Translations under genes and position numbers: made by a program | Source: Ectobius pallidus | Lineage: Eukaryota > Arthropoda > Insecta > Blattodea > Ectobiidae | Direction: 5' to 3' | Assembly: GCA_964059195.1 (NCBI GenBank) | Contig: CAXKWD010000006.1 | Location: forward strand, 179,240,825-179,304,824 | Length of the DNA stretch: 64,000 bases | Shown: positions 42,936-55,246 of the stretch, one piece after another | How positions within the stretch are numbered: position 1 is the first letter of the stretch | Layout of the letters: every line of letters starts with the position of its first letter | The notes under the pieces: model-generated | Seen by the model: only the letters and a program-made list of their open reading frames with translations | Databases searched by the model: none | Told to the model about the DNA's origin: nothing

Positions 42936-45479
42936 CATAATCCATGTCAATTCAGGCAGGGGCTTACCTTCATAGTCTCAAATGTTAATGAATTTAATAT
43001 ATGTTAAAATTCAGGATAAAGTAAGAAACCCATTTTCTTTGTTTTGCCCAAAAAAATTCCTGGGCCGAGATACAGGCCACCAAAGATGGCGTCTCAGATG
43101 CCATTTCTCGAGTGTGATATTCGGAAAAACTTTTAAAGTTCTCTATTTCTGGAACGGTTAAAGATATTTTGTTGTTTCTTTTTTTTTTAAAGATAATAAT
43201 GTTCTGCTTCAAATGGTATCCTAAGTTTGGAAATGCATGTACAGGGTGTTTTGTTTTAGCCTTTTGAATTTTTTTGTGATAAATCAAAAATGTTTTTTCT
43301 CAAAAATGCCAATCCCAAAAATTCTGATTTTTTTACTGTTGATCAGTACCAAACAGTACTACATTCCCTGAAAAGGAGATCTTCCACTTTTCAGTTTAAC
43401 AGGTTTTATGAACATTGTTCATTTTTTAACTTCTGTTGCTAATTTCTTTAATGCAGTTTTGTTCTTTGGAACCATCCAGATTATTCCAGAAGGCAAGAGA
43501 ACCTTTTAAAACATTCTGGAACAATTCAGATAATTCCAGAATGTAACATAACCTTCCGGAAGACCTGCATTGTTGGCAATAATCTGCCGTGGGGAGAAAA
43601 ATGTCTACATTTCGTAAATTATTAAAATATGAAGGAGGTGAGAAAACAAGCTGAATTTGTGGTCACATGATTAACATATATGTACAATTGTGCAGAAAAA
43701 ATTTCTTTACCGTAGGTATATGCCCACTCAGTTAATTTCTAAGTCAAAGATTGGTCTAAAAGTGCATTTTTTGAGCCGGAGGCCTTTCTAGAGCCCTCTT
43801 ACTTCTAAAGTAAGACTCTGATATAGTCAAGAAGCCTTCTGCAGATAGCCACATCCTCAAATAAAGGAATCCAGTGTCAATAGCCTGTAGTGAATCATAC
43901 TAGGATGACAGCTGCCTCGTGAAAATTGAAATTATCATTTTTGTATGTAAAAAGATCACTACTTTGGAGGCCAGTAGCTCAGAAACCAGAAGAGATACAC
44001 CTTTTCTGACGACGAATTCTGAAAGCCTGGGTTCAAATTACCCAGTATAGTGAATTTCAGGCAGATATAATATGCCATTCCAGAGATATGGGTACCCAAA
44101 TTTGGATGCAAAGGATCATGCAAAATTTATGAGTGTCAAAAATGGGACAACAGATCATTTTTAAAGGGTCACAGCATAGAAACCCTTAGGAATTTTGGGC
44201 TAGAATTTGCCAATTGTTCATTATATATGTCAATGTACCAGCACAATTTTTTTTTTCTTTTAGCCAAATCTGAGTTTGTCAACCTCTGGTTGAGTTCATA
44301 TGGAATGACCCGAGGGTATTCAGATTCACAAACTATGAAGAGGATTGTTTGTGGCTTGTGTGTATGACTGTGCTCTTGTGTTTATGGTTTCAGAATCTGC
44401 CGTCAGAAAAGGTGTATCTCTTTTAGTTTCTGAGCTACTGGCCTCGAAAGTAGTGATCTTTTTACATACAAAAATGATAATTTCAATTTTCACGAGGCAG
44501 CTGTCATCCTAGTATGATTCACTACAGGCTATTGACGCTGGATTCCTTTTATTTGAGGATGTGGCTATCTGCAGAAGGCTTCTTGACTATATCAGAGTCT
44601 TACTTTAGAAGTAAGAGGGCTCTAGAAAGGCCTCGGGCTCAAAAAATGCACTTTTAGACCAATCTTTGACTTACAAATTAACTGAGTGGGCATATACCTA
44701 TGGTAAAGAAATTTTTACTACACAATTGTACATATATGTTAATCATGTGACCACAAATTCAGCTTGTTTTCTCACCTCCTTCATATTTTAATAATTTAAG
44801 AAATGTAGACATTTTTCTCCCCACGGCAGATTATTGCCAACAATGCAGGTCTTCTGGAAGGTTATGTTACATTCTGGAATTATCTGAATTGTTCCAAAAT
44901 GTTTTAAATGTTCTCTTGCATTCTGGAATAATCTGGATGGTTTCCAAAGAACAAAACTGCATTAAAGAAATCAGCAACAGAAGTTAAAAAATGAACAATG
45001 TTCATAAAACCTGTTAAACTGAAAAGTGGAAGATCTCCTTTTCAGGGAATGTGGTACTGTTTGGTTCTGATCAACAGTAAAAAAATCAGAATTTTTGGGA
45101 TTGGCATTTTTGAGAAAAAACATATTTTTGATTTATCACAAAAAAATTCAAAAGGCTAAAACAAAACACCCTGTACATGCATTTCCAAAATTAGGATATC
45201 ATTTGAAGCAGAACATTATTATCTTTCAAATAAAAAAGAAACAACAAAATGTCTTGAACCGTTCCAGAAATAGAGCACTTTAAAGTTTTTCCGAAAATCA
45301 CACTCGAGAAATGGCATCTGAGACGCCATCTTTGGTGACCTGTATCTCGGCCCAGGAATTTTTTTGGGAAAAACAAAGAAAATGGGTTTCTTACTTTATC
45401 CTGAATTTTAACATATATTAAATTCATTAACATCTGAGACTGTGAAGGTAAGCCCCTGCCTGAATTGACATGGATTATG
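42936..45479. mobile_element. 2.5-kb foldback element with arms of about 1.09 kb
   Basis: CATAATCCATGTCAATTCAG at 42936 is mirrored at 45479, and the two arms (42936 to about 44025 and about 44393 to 45479) correspond almost throughout, with few substitutions and small indels. The unique centre (about 44026-44392) is AT-rich and non-coding. Flanks share TTGTGG (42930-42935, 45482-45487), a possible 6-8 bp target duplication. It contains no transposase frame. Long TIRs plus a 6-9 bp duplication would suit a Mutator-like or foldback element, but the class is open. Confidence 0.85.
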
Positions 45480-45700
45480 ACTTGTGGATTTTTTATATTG
45501 GGAGAGGTCTGTTGTGTTTGCTGTGCCAATGTGAGCATCTCTCTTAGTATGTCCTATCCAAGTTAGTAACGGTAGAATCCATGTCTACGTCAACAAAAAG
45601 CAAGAAGGCCATAAGCTTTCTACCTTATGGTACATTCCATCCATGGCTAGCTTGTGAAAGATATCTAACAACCTGTTTCACACACTTATTCAGATAAATG
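45480..45700 (+). repeat. Repeat D, right part
   Basis: TTGTGGATTTTTTATATTGG, GTGTTTGCTGTGCCAATGTG, TAGTATGTCCTATCC and AGTTAGTAACGGTAGAATCC continue repeat D after the foldback insertion, matching the minus strand at 13130-13040 and then 11480-11430. Confidence 0.6.
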
Positions 45701-45801
45701 TAAATTCGTTACTTCACTGATGCCTGCAATATGTGATGTAATGTGCCATCAACAATGCATCATTTGCTTAGCACTACACTCCAGGAAATGTAATTGAATT
45801 G

Positions 45802-45998
45802 GTCATTGCAAAAAGTCATGAGTCAACTTTATTTTATGAAAATGAGTTATATTGGAACAGCATGAATTGGGGTAGCCGGATCAGTCCGTGCATGAAGGTT
45901 AGTAGTAAAAGTTCAGTTTGCATCACGATTCGAGCTCGAAATATTCGCTTCATGCAGAAAGGGCATAAGTCATTTACTTGTGCCCTTTTTGCAATGAC
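45802..45998. mobile_element. 197-bp MITE-like element with internal hairpin
   Basis: GTCATTGCAAAAAG at the left and CTTTTTGCAATGAC at the right are exact inverted repeats. Next to the right end AAAGGGCATAAGT and ACTTGTGCCCTTT form a second stem. No coding content. Confidence 0.6.
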
Positions 45999-46149
45999 TA
46001 TAACTTGATGTGTTCAGTTGAACGCAGACAATATTGGCAGGTTTTGATGATTTACTTAATGTTTTCTCGGCTCAAGTTTTGTACACTGTAATAATCCATT
46101 GTTGTTGTGCATTGTAGTTTAAAGTTACAATGCATTATTGTAGGCTATT

Positions 46150-47950
46150 TGGAAGACTGATATCAATGTGTAAACATGAGTGATCCTTCTTCTGACTCAA
46201 GAGTATTTTCCTAAAGGGAAGAAACATACAAAAAATGCTGTTGAATACAAGATAAATATTATTCGTGATTAAAAAGTAAAAGGAGTGGAATATGTAAATT
46301 GGAAAGGAGACAAGGTTACACCTCGGAAACAGGATATGATTACAAGTGAGTACATTATTAAGATTACTGATGTGTAAAGCAGTATATGACTTAATCTGTA
46401 GATCATTTTGAGCAGTATTGTGAAGATAATTTTTATTGTTTTAGGTGTAAGAAGAACTGCTTTTCTTTGGTGGACGAGGACACACACTTGAACAACTTCG
46501 GTGATAAAAATCAACAGGATATCTTTCTACAAGGGTGATTTACTTAGGTGTGAAGACCAGAAGGCTGCGAAAGGAGGAGCCTTCAGTAAGAAATTTTAAC
46601 TATTTCATGACTACAGACAAAAAAGTTGAAGATGTGTAAAAAAAGCATTTATTAGCCTGCTCAGAAAAACAGAAAAAAAGAGTTTGTGGATTATGTCTGT
46701 TACTAGTTCAGGACAGCAGTCCTCATGATCTTAGAGGAAGCTTGTCAAAGGCGATGCCATACCAGGAGAGATATGTCAAAAGGTCAGCAATCACATTAAA
46801 TCTTTTCCAAAAAAGATCACACATAATTCTGGAAGGGAATTACATTGTTTATATGCCTGCCTACTGGATATAAAATCAATGCAGCAGTTATTTGTAAAGC
46901 AGTTATGTCCTGACTTAAAAATTAGGTATAAGTTCTACTTCAAGTATTTCCAGGAAAATTCAGCCCAAGATTTGAGTGCCCACAATTCAATACTTGCTGT
47001 ATATGTGAACTGTCAGCTAAAATACACAGTCCACATCTTGCTAGTCTCTAAAAAGCACTGCAAGTCTGAAATAATGATTCATCACAAAAGGTCCGAAAAT
47101 ATTACAGTAAAACCAATGAGATTGTGGAGCATAGTGAAAAGAAGAATAGTGTATGTGGATTGACTACATGCAGAATTTATCTCTACTAATTATTTCGGCT
47201 CAAGATATTTTCTATTTGAGACAGTTGTGGGTAAATATGTTTGCCATGCGTAATTTCAAAACTAGTTATCACGCTTTTATGTATACCATGAAGGGGAAGC
47301 CAAGAATGGGTTCACCGGTCAAAATAAGAACCACATAATGATTCTGTTTTGTTTAACACCTGTTACAACTGGGAGATGTAAGAACATAAATCATATTTCC
47401 CCATTCGAGGGCACAGTTCGTCTCAAACATTAGAGATCTTGTCACCATAAAGAAACTCTTTGAGATGTCATGTACCCAAGGAGTATGCCATTATGATTAA
47501 AATACCGTCGAACAAATTTTCAGTGGAAACTATTGATGACTTTCCAATATTAGAGTTTAAGCACTGGTGGCCTGACTAGTATATGAAGTTTTGTTTCTCA
47601 GAATCCAGTGTGGGAAAAATTCCTAAGGAACTCAAAATTTCTATTTCCCCTTCTAAATGGATGGCTTTCTAATTGGACGAACATTACCCTGGGCAGGTAA
47701 AAACAGAGCAGTTCATTGACAATGCTGTCATAGAAATATTTAATCTTCTTCGCAGCTTCAACAAGAAACCTGTGCTTCCCACAGAGCTAGCTTATCCTGA
47801 AAAAGGAGTGCCCATTGATGCCAAAATAATAGATGTAGTGAAAGTCAAAGATATATTCCACCTGAGTATTGGCCAACAGAGGGAGGAAAAGACGATGATG
47901 ATCATGGAGACTAATGTGGTTTATTGTGTTGTACTCTCAATTGGTGTGTA
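46150..47950 (+). pseudogene. Second decayed insect transposon-associated protein gene
   Basis: Broken plus-strand frames include YVNWKGDKVTPRKQD, FSLVDEDTHLNNFGDKN, the segment HDLRGKLVKGDAIP then GEICQKVSNHIKSFP, DLKIRYKFYFKYFQEN, IMIHHKRSENITVK, FPILEFKHWWPD, YPGQVKTEQFIDNAVIEIF and KPVLPTELAYPEKGVPIDAK. These match, in order, a protein type present in many copies in insect genomes (G-N-A-I-P..I..HI.SFP, Y-K-x-Y-L-K-Y-F-x-E-N, E-L-x-V-H-K-R-R, F-x-H-W-W-P). I regard it as TE-encoded but cannot name the reaction. Stops at 46280, 46620, 47163 and others, with frameshifts. Confidence 0.6.
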
Positions 47951-48223
47951 AGAAACACAGATGTTGGGCAGAATGTGAATAAAATAACAGTGCTACTTAA
48001 TTTTTTTATTCCAGCAACTTTAATGCTTTTTGTAATAAAATCATTTTTCCAAACCATGCAAAAAGGACATGATTCTTCAATTTTAAAATTTACGTTTGAA
48101 ATAATTAATAAATTTCAGAATATAAATATACTTTGCTATGTAATTATTCCATGTTAACTCAGAAATAATGGGTAGGCCTATTTAATTGAGAATGATTATG
48201 CAGTTGATTTACACTGTGTGAAG

Positions 48224-48473
48224 ATATGAAGAGGTCGGGGGAAGATAGTGCTAACCCACTCAACCTTATTTTAGATATTACACTTTCAAAGTTTGCTGAA
48301 ATATGCAAATCTTATCTTTATCTTTTTCTTATGTTACAAACAAGTCTTATTGACAGATTAGTCTATGCTCAGAAACATTGGAATAAATAGTGTCTAAGAA
48401 AAAATGTAAATAGTGCAGCATTTCAAATTTTACAAAAAGAGGATTAGCACTATCTTCCTCGACCCCTTCATAT
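48224..48473. mobile_element. 250-bp MITE
   Basis: ATATGAAGAGGTCGGGGGAA at the left and the inverse of ATATGAAGGGGTCGAGGAAG at the right continue to ATAGTGCTAA.CC, giving TIRs of about 34 bases. The interior is AT-rich and non-coding. Confidence 0.85.
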
Positions 48474-48499
48474 TTCCTTCTCCTATAAAACTTTTGACC

Positions 48500-48790
48500 A
48501 CTTACATGGTCTTGTGGCTAGCATTTTTGTCTGTGGATCCACAGGCCTGGGCTCAATCTCCAGTACCTTGGATTTTTCTGAGATAGGGATATCTGGAACT
48601 GGGTGCACCCAGCCTCGTGACAAACTGAAAAGCTACTTAATAAAGAAGTAGTGGCTCCGGTCATGGAAACCACATGCTGACCGTATGCCCCCAATCCTGA
48701 TATCGCCTATATTAGATGATACAGTAGAAGGATGGTAAGCCTCGTCTTTTCAGGTTTGTAGTGCCATGGAGTTTAGTTAATAAAATTTTA
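48500..48790 (+). repeat. SINE S2, full-length type
   Basis: Head CATGGTCTTGTGGCTAGCAT, B-box GGGCTCAATCTCC, central CTTGGATTTTTCTGAGATAG, AAGAAGTAGTGGCTCCGGTC, ACCACATGCTGACCGTATGC and 3' end GTGCCATGGAGTTTAGTTAA. Tail AATAAAATTTTAC. Best overall copy of S2 in the window. Confidence 0.85.
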
Positions 48791-48959
48791 CTTTTGTGAC
48801 TCATGACCTTTTTGAAATGATCGATTTAATTTGATAAACAAGTAATGAGGTCCATGAATACAAAGAAAACAGAAAGCCGAAAAGTATTGTGTTACCTAAG
48901 ATGAGTGTGTTGAGTGTATGCTTTATCGAGTTTTGAACTTGTTTGACCCCTTGTAGAGA

Positions 48960-49160
48960 TCTCTTTTATATTTTTCTTTTTGATTTTTCTTTAACTCGTT
49001 TACTTTGTCTTTGAGATAGTTTCTTTACTTTGTTCTAATGGTTCTAGAGGTTTCTCATTTAGATTTGTTGAGATTTTCGTCAGTGTTTTCATTTGGGTCT
49101 GCAACCATTATGGTTTTGTTAGCTTTCTAGCATTTATTCATTTCATGCAGTCATTATCAA
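48960..49160 (-). pseudogene. LINE ORF2 linker fragment
   Basis: The minus strand gives NKLWFDNDCMK, stop, INARKLTKP, then WLQTQMKTLTKISTNLNEKP. W-F-D-x-x-C is the same endonuclease-RT linker signature as at 726-1060, but the sequence is from another family. Stops are frequent. Confidence 0.4.
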
Positions 49161-49305
49161 ACCACAGTTTATTTGGTTTCAGTTCTAGTGGTATTTATTT
49201 TTCTCTTATGGATACTTTAATATCTTGTGTTACATTGAAAGACGTTTAACATTTTCATATACATAATTTTTTTATCAATAATAGTGACAGAAATCCATAT
49301 GAATA

Positions 49306-49460
49306 AAAACCTGAAGTGATGTACTCACATAACTTTCTCTACCATGGGCTTGTGTTTCCCTGTAGAAGACCAGTCTCAGCTCCAGTGACCTTGGTCTCAA
49401 CCAAGACCTCCTTCATCCCTAAAAAGGGACCCTAACCTATCATTTGTCCTTATTTTGAGC
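49306..49460 (-). repeat. SINE S3 copy
   Basis: Minus strand: GGACAAATGATAGGTTAGGG, GAGGTCTTGGTTGAGACCAA, GACTGGTCTTCTACAGGGAA, GTAGAGAAAGTTATGTGAGT. Same order as 11080-11272; B box damaged (GGTTAGGGTCC). Confidence 0.7.
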
Positions 49461-49678
49461 TGCTTAATTGGTACTGTTAAGTATCCACAATTCAAAGCTA
49501 AGACAACTGTGACTAGATGTTATAAATACAAGATGAACACTAAACTAAAACTTGTACCCCTAAAATAGGGGTCAAGTTCTCAGCCAAGTTCCACTACAAA
49601 TAACTTTCTGGTGAGTGTTATATATTTGTAAATAATTTCTGAGTTTCATGTTGCATGCCTTTCCAAATTTTCTGGATA

Positions 49679-49820
49679 CTGTGTGAAGGTCGCTTCAGTG
49701 AAATGCCAACATTTCAACAAGGCTGTGGACGAGAAGGCATCATTTGTGGTATTTGACATGGTAGTGGAGAGTCAGATACACCTGGATGTGCCTGGGAAGA
49801 TACATGGGCTACTGTTGCTG
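49679..49820 (+). other. Exon-like module 1
   Basis: CTGTGTGAAGGTCGCTTCAG opens the module as in modules 3-5, and ACTGTTGCTG closes it as in module 6, but the donor reads ATAAGT instead of GTAAGT and there is no acceptor. One frame stays open: VKVASVKCQHFNKAVDEKAS, FVVFDMVVESQIHLDVPGK. A different frame contains FQQGCGREGIICG, which aligns with module 4. Decayed copy. Confidence 0.4.
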
Positions 49821-50134
49821 ATAAGTGTAACCAAAGAATTTTAGATTTGTTAAAATGCTTTATTAGAAATTATTATTATGAATCATTGATAAACTTCATT
49901 ATGAAGCGTATAGAATTATTATTATTATTATGAATTTTTAAATATGTTTGAAAAACCTTAATGTTTTTAACATGCTATAAGAAGTGGATTTTTTAAAATC
50001 TCTGTAGGGGCTAAGATGTTACAGTTTGAAAGAGTTTGTGTGCAGAACTCTTTCAGATGCACTAGCTGAAAGAATTGGAATTTGGCAGTGTGGACGAGTT
50101 TGGTAGTGCGTTTCATTAAGAATGTGTTTTACAG

Positions 50135-50255
50135 ATTAAATCACTGTTCTGCGCAAGGCTGTTAAAGAGGATGCGGTGGCCTGCTGTGCTTTCTTAATGT
50201 CTGATCCTGAGAGAATAGTAGAGATCCACAAAAACTACCTGGAATAACAGTGGAA
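50135..50255 (+). other. Exon-like module 2
   Basis: After TGTTTTACAG, a frame reads VLRKAVKEDAVACCAFLMS and DPERIVEIHKNYLE, then stop; the donor is GGTTAGC. SDPERIVEIHKNYL aligns without gaps to TGNDRLLAIHVDYL of module 4. An in-frame TAA sits at the very start of the module. Confidence 0.4.
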
Positions 50256-51393
50256 GGTTAGCTTACTTAATAATCAAACCAGGTGGGGATGCTATGACAC
50301 TCTGCATGCAGTGTTAATTTTTTAACACATATGGCCATGGCAGCATTCTTGAGGACTAATATGATTTGTAATAATACATAAATTGAGTTTGTTCAGAAAA
50401 TTATATGAAACAAAAGAAAAAATCATGAAATGGACATTTATATAACTTAAAATGGCATAATTTGTACATATTACTCACAAACTTCTGCAAGTGGTCATGC
50501 CATAGGATCTGTCAGGGAACATCAGCAGAACTGATGTAATTGCAAAACAGTTTAGCAAAAATATTGGCTGTGGTTATAGGGTTGCTGCTAGAGCTACCTG
50601 TCACTAACCTATCGCTTGCTCTTCCTGCAAGTAAAGCTGTTGCCAGCATTGTGTGCAGCAACCAATGTGATGAACATTCATAGCCAGCCAATCAAGAGCA
50701 TTGGGAGACAATCTACAGGCTGCATAACCTATGTTGCAGCATTGAGCAGACTGCATGAAGAGTGTCATAGTGAACCCAATTATTTTCATAAAATGCACTA
50801 TTTATGTCATGATTGCCACAGTTTGTTTTTTATTCAATTTAAAGGTAGTTTAGTTCTGTAAACGTGCTGTTAGCGTGAACTGATAAACCATGAAAATAAG
50901 ATTGCAATTGTAAATTAAATTCTGGTAAATTTCCTTGGTTTCAGAATTATGGACCAGATGGGATTAAAAAGTCTGGACTAGATGAGATTAAGAAGTCTGA
51001 ACCAGAATGGACCCCAATATGACTGACATCGGTTGCCAAGTTTTCTTAATGTTTTCTGTGTATTAAACTTATTTCTGCCCAAAGATGGAAAATGAAGCAT
51101 TGAAGTACTTGTAGTTTAGTGTCGTCTTCCAGTTGTAGTAGTTGCAGTAGTTAGAGTAGTTCAGAGTAGTTTGATGTAGCTAGCACTAACATTACTAATA
51201 AGGCAGTTTGGTATGACAATGCTTCATCTCCAAATAGAGTTCTAATTTATTTTTTCGAATTTCCAAGTAACAGGCCTCTATTGCTTGAGGTTCATAATCA
51301 ATCTTTTTTCTAATCAAATTTGCCTATGTGATTAACATTTTATTATTTTACAAAAGACACATTTCAAGTAATGATGTAAAACATGTGTTACAG

Positions 51394-51539
51394 ACTGTAT
51401 GAAGGTCACTCATGTGGAGGGCCAATAGGCTGTTGTTGACTTTGAGTTCATCACTCACCCTATCAGAATAGTGGTGATCCTCATCTAACACCTGGACGTA
51501 AACTCGAAGAATGGTGGAGTAGCCCACTGGTAAGTAAAT
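51394..51539 (+). other. Exon-like module 3
   Basis: Acceptor ATGTGTTACAG, start ACTGTATGAAGGTCACTC, donor CTGGTAAGTAAAT. The frame shared with modules 2 and 4 reads CMKVTHVEGQ, stop, AVVDFEFITHPIRIVVILI. Both splice signals are perfect. Confidence 0.45.
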
Positions 51540-52730
51540 ACTTAGTATTATTTGTAAAATTATTACAGGTGATCTTGTGGACTGGGAACACTACCTACCC
51601 TTACTTCCAATACAAAACAGTGCAGTTGAATTAGAAAAAAAGCCCTTAAAAACAAAATTTTGAATAACATACAGTACTTGGAAATAAAGCTGGTTAAATG
51701 AAAATGTTATAGCATAAACAGAATCTTTGATCACAATAATCAACATTTTTTCAATGTATGAGTATTAATCTTTTCATGACTAAATAAAAGTGATAACATT
51801 ATTCGCAATTACATTAAGCAGTGTTTACTGTAAATTGAAACTATTGCACTACCGGTGTTTCTCTAAGAATCATCAACCGCCACTGCACCCGTTGTCTGTC
51901 TGTGTCTACATCTACCAGTTCATTTCGAATTGTGAAGTTAGCTGTCTTTGAGGATTTCGTGTAAAGTTGTTATGGGTTTGCCCATACATGCCTTACACTG
52001 TTGGAAAACACCTGACTGTTCTAAATTATTCATCAAAGTATCTGGACTTAACACCATTTACACAGAATGCCCTTATGGATGCTTAATTCTATATTTTTGA
52101 ATGAAATTTATCCAGTCATTGAAAGTATAAATTCGTTGTTCTTTGGGAATGTTATTTCTCGCAACTTCCACATGGTGGGTGTCCTCATAAAGGAATTTGT
52201 GGTTTATCTTTTGAAGTTATGCTTCTGTGAGCTTTCTACATATACATCTGCACCATCATGATATTATGATTTTGCCTACCACAGTTGTCAATGCAGATGC
52301 AGTGATAACCTTGCAATTCTTTGTTGGCCATATCCAGATCTGTTTATTTCTTCAATAAATTTCGCACCAAGGTTTTGGAGTTTTAATTTTAAGGAAAATG
52401 GCTTTTAAGTTCTGTTTATGAAAAATGAGTACGAGTGGGTTTTAATTTTCTCTCTCTTCTTTCTTTCTTTCTTTCTGTCTTTGAGACCCATCTTGAGTTT
52501 AACGTGATATTGCCTTGGTGTTTATATACATTGCTGAAAACTGTCACTTACACTCCCATAACTTCCCTTCATGTTGCAGTATTTCTGTGTGAGGGGATTA
52601 TTATCCAGTCTGGCATTCCCCTAGGAGTAAAGGAAACCCCTCAAAAACCTTGCTTGGACTGTGTAGTGGCCATCCACAATGAATGTGTTATTCTGAGTTT
52701 TCTTTTTTGAGTAGTGCAGCTTTTGAAAAG
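51540..52730. other. Stretch without recognisable gene
   Basis: AT-rich; a (CTTT)n run lies at 52456-52482. Frames at 52067-52261 and 52435-52710 carry no motif I know. Confidence 0.45.
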
Positions 52731-52734
52731 TTTT

Positions 52735-52920
52735 TAAAGCTGAGAAGATGTTTTTGTGTATCTAGAACTGTAGATACGGTGCCCATTCTTTGTCCTCCTC
52801 CCTAGCAGCTGCGCATAGGTGGAGTCTGGCTTTGTGGTAACGAGGGCAGGTGTATATCATGTGGTACATTGTATCAGGCTCGCTGTCTTCACATGTGCAT
52901 AGTTCATCAAAGCAAAAAAC
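52735..52920 (-). pseudogene. LINE ORF2 C-terminal zinc-knuckle fragment
   Basis: The minus strand reads LCTCEDSEPDTMYHMIYTCP followed by RYHKARLHL. The C-x-C...H....C-P arrangement with a following R-Y-H is the terminal zinc-binding box of many LINE polymerases (CxCxxxxxTxxHxxxxCPxY). The rest of the polymerase is absent. Confidence 0.45.
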
Positions 52921-52924
52921 GAAA

Positions 52925-53250
52925 ATTTCTTCATGTAAAGTCCCCTTAAAAATAAGAGAAACTTGTCACCAATCTTGAACACATATTCAGAAGGTACTTG
53001 ACAAAATATAAAATTTTGTTTTCACACGAATTTCCTTTTGGGAGCTAGACTGTTTACAGACAGTCAGTCAGACAGACTGAATGACTGACAAACAGACACA
53101 AAGACATGTTTCAAAAAATAGCATTTTTGGATTCAGGGGGTCTTGAAACGTGTATATATACTAAAAATTCAACTTCGAATTTTGGGGTCGAAAACAATAC
53201 TTCCTCTACCTATAGTACCTATGGTACAGGCAGAGGAAGTAATAACACAG
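52925..53250 (-). repeat. Hairpin-headed repeat related to family B
   Basis: Minus strand: TACTTCCTC, loop, GAGGAAGTATTGTTTTCGAC, AAAATTCGAAGTTGAATTTT, TGTCTGTTTGTCAGTC.. and GGGGACTTTACATGAAG. Family B begins with TACTTTCTC, loop, GAGAAAGTATTGTGATCG, TCGAAGTCGAG, TCTGTCTG and GGGGACTTTTCATGAAA in the same order, so both share an ancestral layout. Confidence 0.55.
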
Positions 53251-53394
53251 GACCTTTCAACATTTGTCAGAAAATAATCTGCGTAGAAATTTGGATTAAT
53301 TTACAAATCAAAGTAATTTATAATAAATACTGTGTAAAAGGTAATGCTATAACAAGTAAAAACTTAAATGTGTGGGTTTTTCTATGTGTTACAG

Positions 53395-53547
53395 ACTGTA
53401 TGAGGATCATTTATTATATATCAATATTTCAAGAAGCCTGTGGAAGAAATTTGATTTGTGGAGTTTACTTCATAACTGGCAATGACAGGTTGTTGGCGAT
53501 CCATGTAGACTACCTGTTAAGTGTCTTGAAGTAATGTACTATGGCTG
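53395..53547 (+). other. Exon-like module 4 (best frame)
   Basis: Acceptor TATGTGTTACAG, donor CTGGTAAGTAAAG. One frame is open for most of the module: CMRIIYYISIFQEACGRN, LICGVYFITGNDRLLAIHV, DYLLSVLK, then a TAA where module 5 has AAA, then CTMAG. Upstream intron sequence (AGTAATTTATAATAAATACT) also resembles that before module 5. Confidence 0.5.
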
Positions 53548-54991
53548 GTAAGTAAAGACCATGAATTTTAGATTATTTTTCAAAAAGCATATTGATATTA
53601 AAATTCCCTTAGTAGTCATAAATTGTCCTATCAGTCTTTTACATTTTTGAACATATTGGTTATTTCACTTTTTTAACACTTAAAAGGGAATCATACTAAT
53701 TGCCACGTCAAAATTTACCCTAAAATTTTGCATGTCATAATGCCATCATTGCAGACGGGCACATGCAAGAAATTAACTGCTCATATGAACTTTTAATGGC
53801 TGGAAATTAATTGCAAATCTGGAAGTTAGAAATATTGTGTAGTTTCGCACAGGAGTTGGTGGGAAGGGATTGGGGCCTTCTCTACCTAGATTGTGCACCT
53901 GTGAGTCGGCTATTGACAGTACTGCAGAGCAGGGATCCTGCTGTTTGTAAAGGCGTACTTGCTTATAGCCTTATCTCTCCCTGTCCTTATCAGTATGGTT
54001 AAAGTGGACAATATTAAAATAATGAATAATACCCTCTGAGACATATGTATGTATTCTAGTAGATCTCTTGAAGTAATTAGTACCTGAAATTTTTAGAAAG
54101 TTTATACAGGGAAGTTTTTAGTATGAAACAATAATATTGAGATGAGTTATAATACCTAGGCGCTTATTGGGGCGTGATTGACACGTGTGAGATGACATGA
54201 TGTGAGGGGCATGACTCTTCCGCACCAAACACATCTTGTTGGGGAACGCATATTGCAACACAGTTCTCTGTTTCTTGTGACAGCTGACTGATGACCGTCA
54301 TCGGTTTTTGGTTGTGGTCAATCCCATGAGATATTTTGCAATTTTGACTGTTTTTTACTTTACAAAACTGTCGATATTTGGCTTTGAAGTGCTCTAAACA
54401 GTACATAAATCGATCTAGAAAAAAATAGAAATATACTCCTACACATTTGTAATGCCTTTGTAGAAAATTTGGGTTTTGGCATAAGTTATTGGCACACTTC
54501 ATTCCTCCTTCAATATATTCCTTGTTTAATACAAAATAATCAAGAGAACATCTACATGTGCTTACTGAGAAAATTGATGAAATGGGAGAGATAATAGAAC
54601 AGCATCAGAATTGAATTAAACCTAGGCGGGATTAATGGCAGGTAATGTATCCCTGATCTCAAAGCAGATTTTCTATGAAGGTGTCACATATGTGGTAAAT
54701 GAAGGGTCAGCACATCTAGACCTCTAATAAACAGATTAAGCACAATAATATATAAATGAATGTGGATACGATAATGCTTCTATATGTAGTGGAACAGTAT
54801 ATAAAATATTAACTTCAACAACCTCTTCTGATCTGTTAGAAGCTACGATGTTCCATATCGTGGTATTTTCTTAAGCGTAGAATTTTGGGTTATCATTCAA
54901 ATGAAAGTAATTGATAATAAACACTACATTTAAGGTCATATTAAAACAAGTGAAAATAATTGAAATGAGTGCGATTTTCCGTGTTTTACAG
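53548..54991. other. Stretch between modules without recognisable gene
   Basis: A minus-strand frame at 54164-54502 (112 codons, e.g. EHFKAKYRQFCKVKNSQNC) has protein-like composition but no known domain, and I would not call it a gene. The last 90 bases are intron-like sequence homologous to that before module 4. Confidence 0.4.
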
Positions 54992-55145
54992 GCTGCATGA
55001 AGGCCATTTCTTAGAAGATCTATATTTCATGCAACCTGTGGAAGAGATGTGATTTAGGGAGTTTACTTCATATCTGACAATGACAGCTTCTTGACGATCC
55101 ATGTAGACTACCTGTGAATTGTCATGAAGAAACCTACTCTAGCTG
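54992..55145 (+). other. Exon-like module 5
   Basis: Acceptor GTGTTTTACAG, donor CTGGTAAGTGAAGCCCAAG. In the frame of module 4: SIFHATCGRDVI, stop, GVYFISDNDSFLTIHVDYL, stop, IVMKKPTLAG. Nucleotide identity to module 4 is high over the second half. Confidence 0.5.
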
Positions 55146-55246
55146 GTAAGTGAAGCCCAAGAACTTTGTATTATTTTTTTAAAAGGATTTTCATATTAAT
55201 TTCCATAACAGTGAAAAATTCTCTTATGAATGTTATACATTATTAA

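Noticed and set aside
42994..43287. 97-codon minus frame and its twin at 45095-45283 (with 45191-45538)
   Set aside because: These are the same sequence read from the two arms of the foldback; the frames are not otherwise supported.
54164..54502. 112-codon minus-strand frame
   Set aside because: No known domain, and antisense to the exon-like modules; not enough support.
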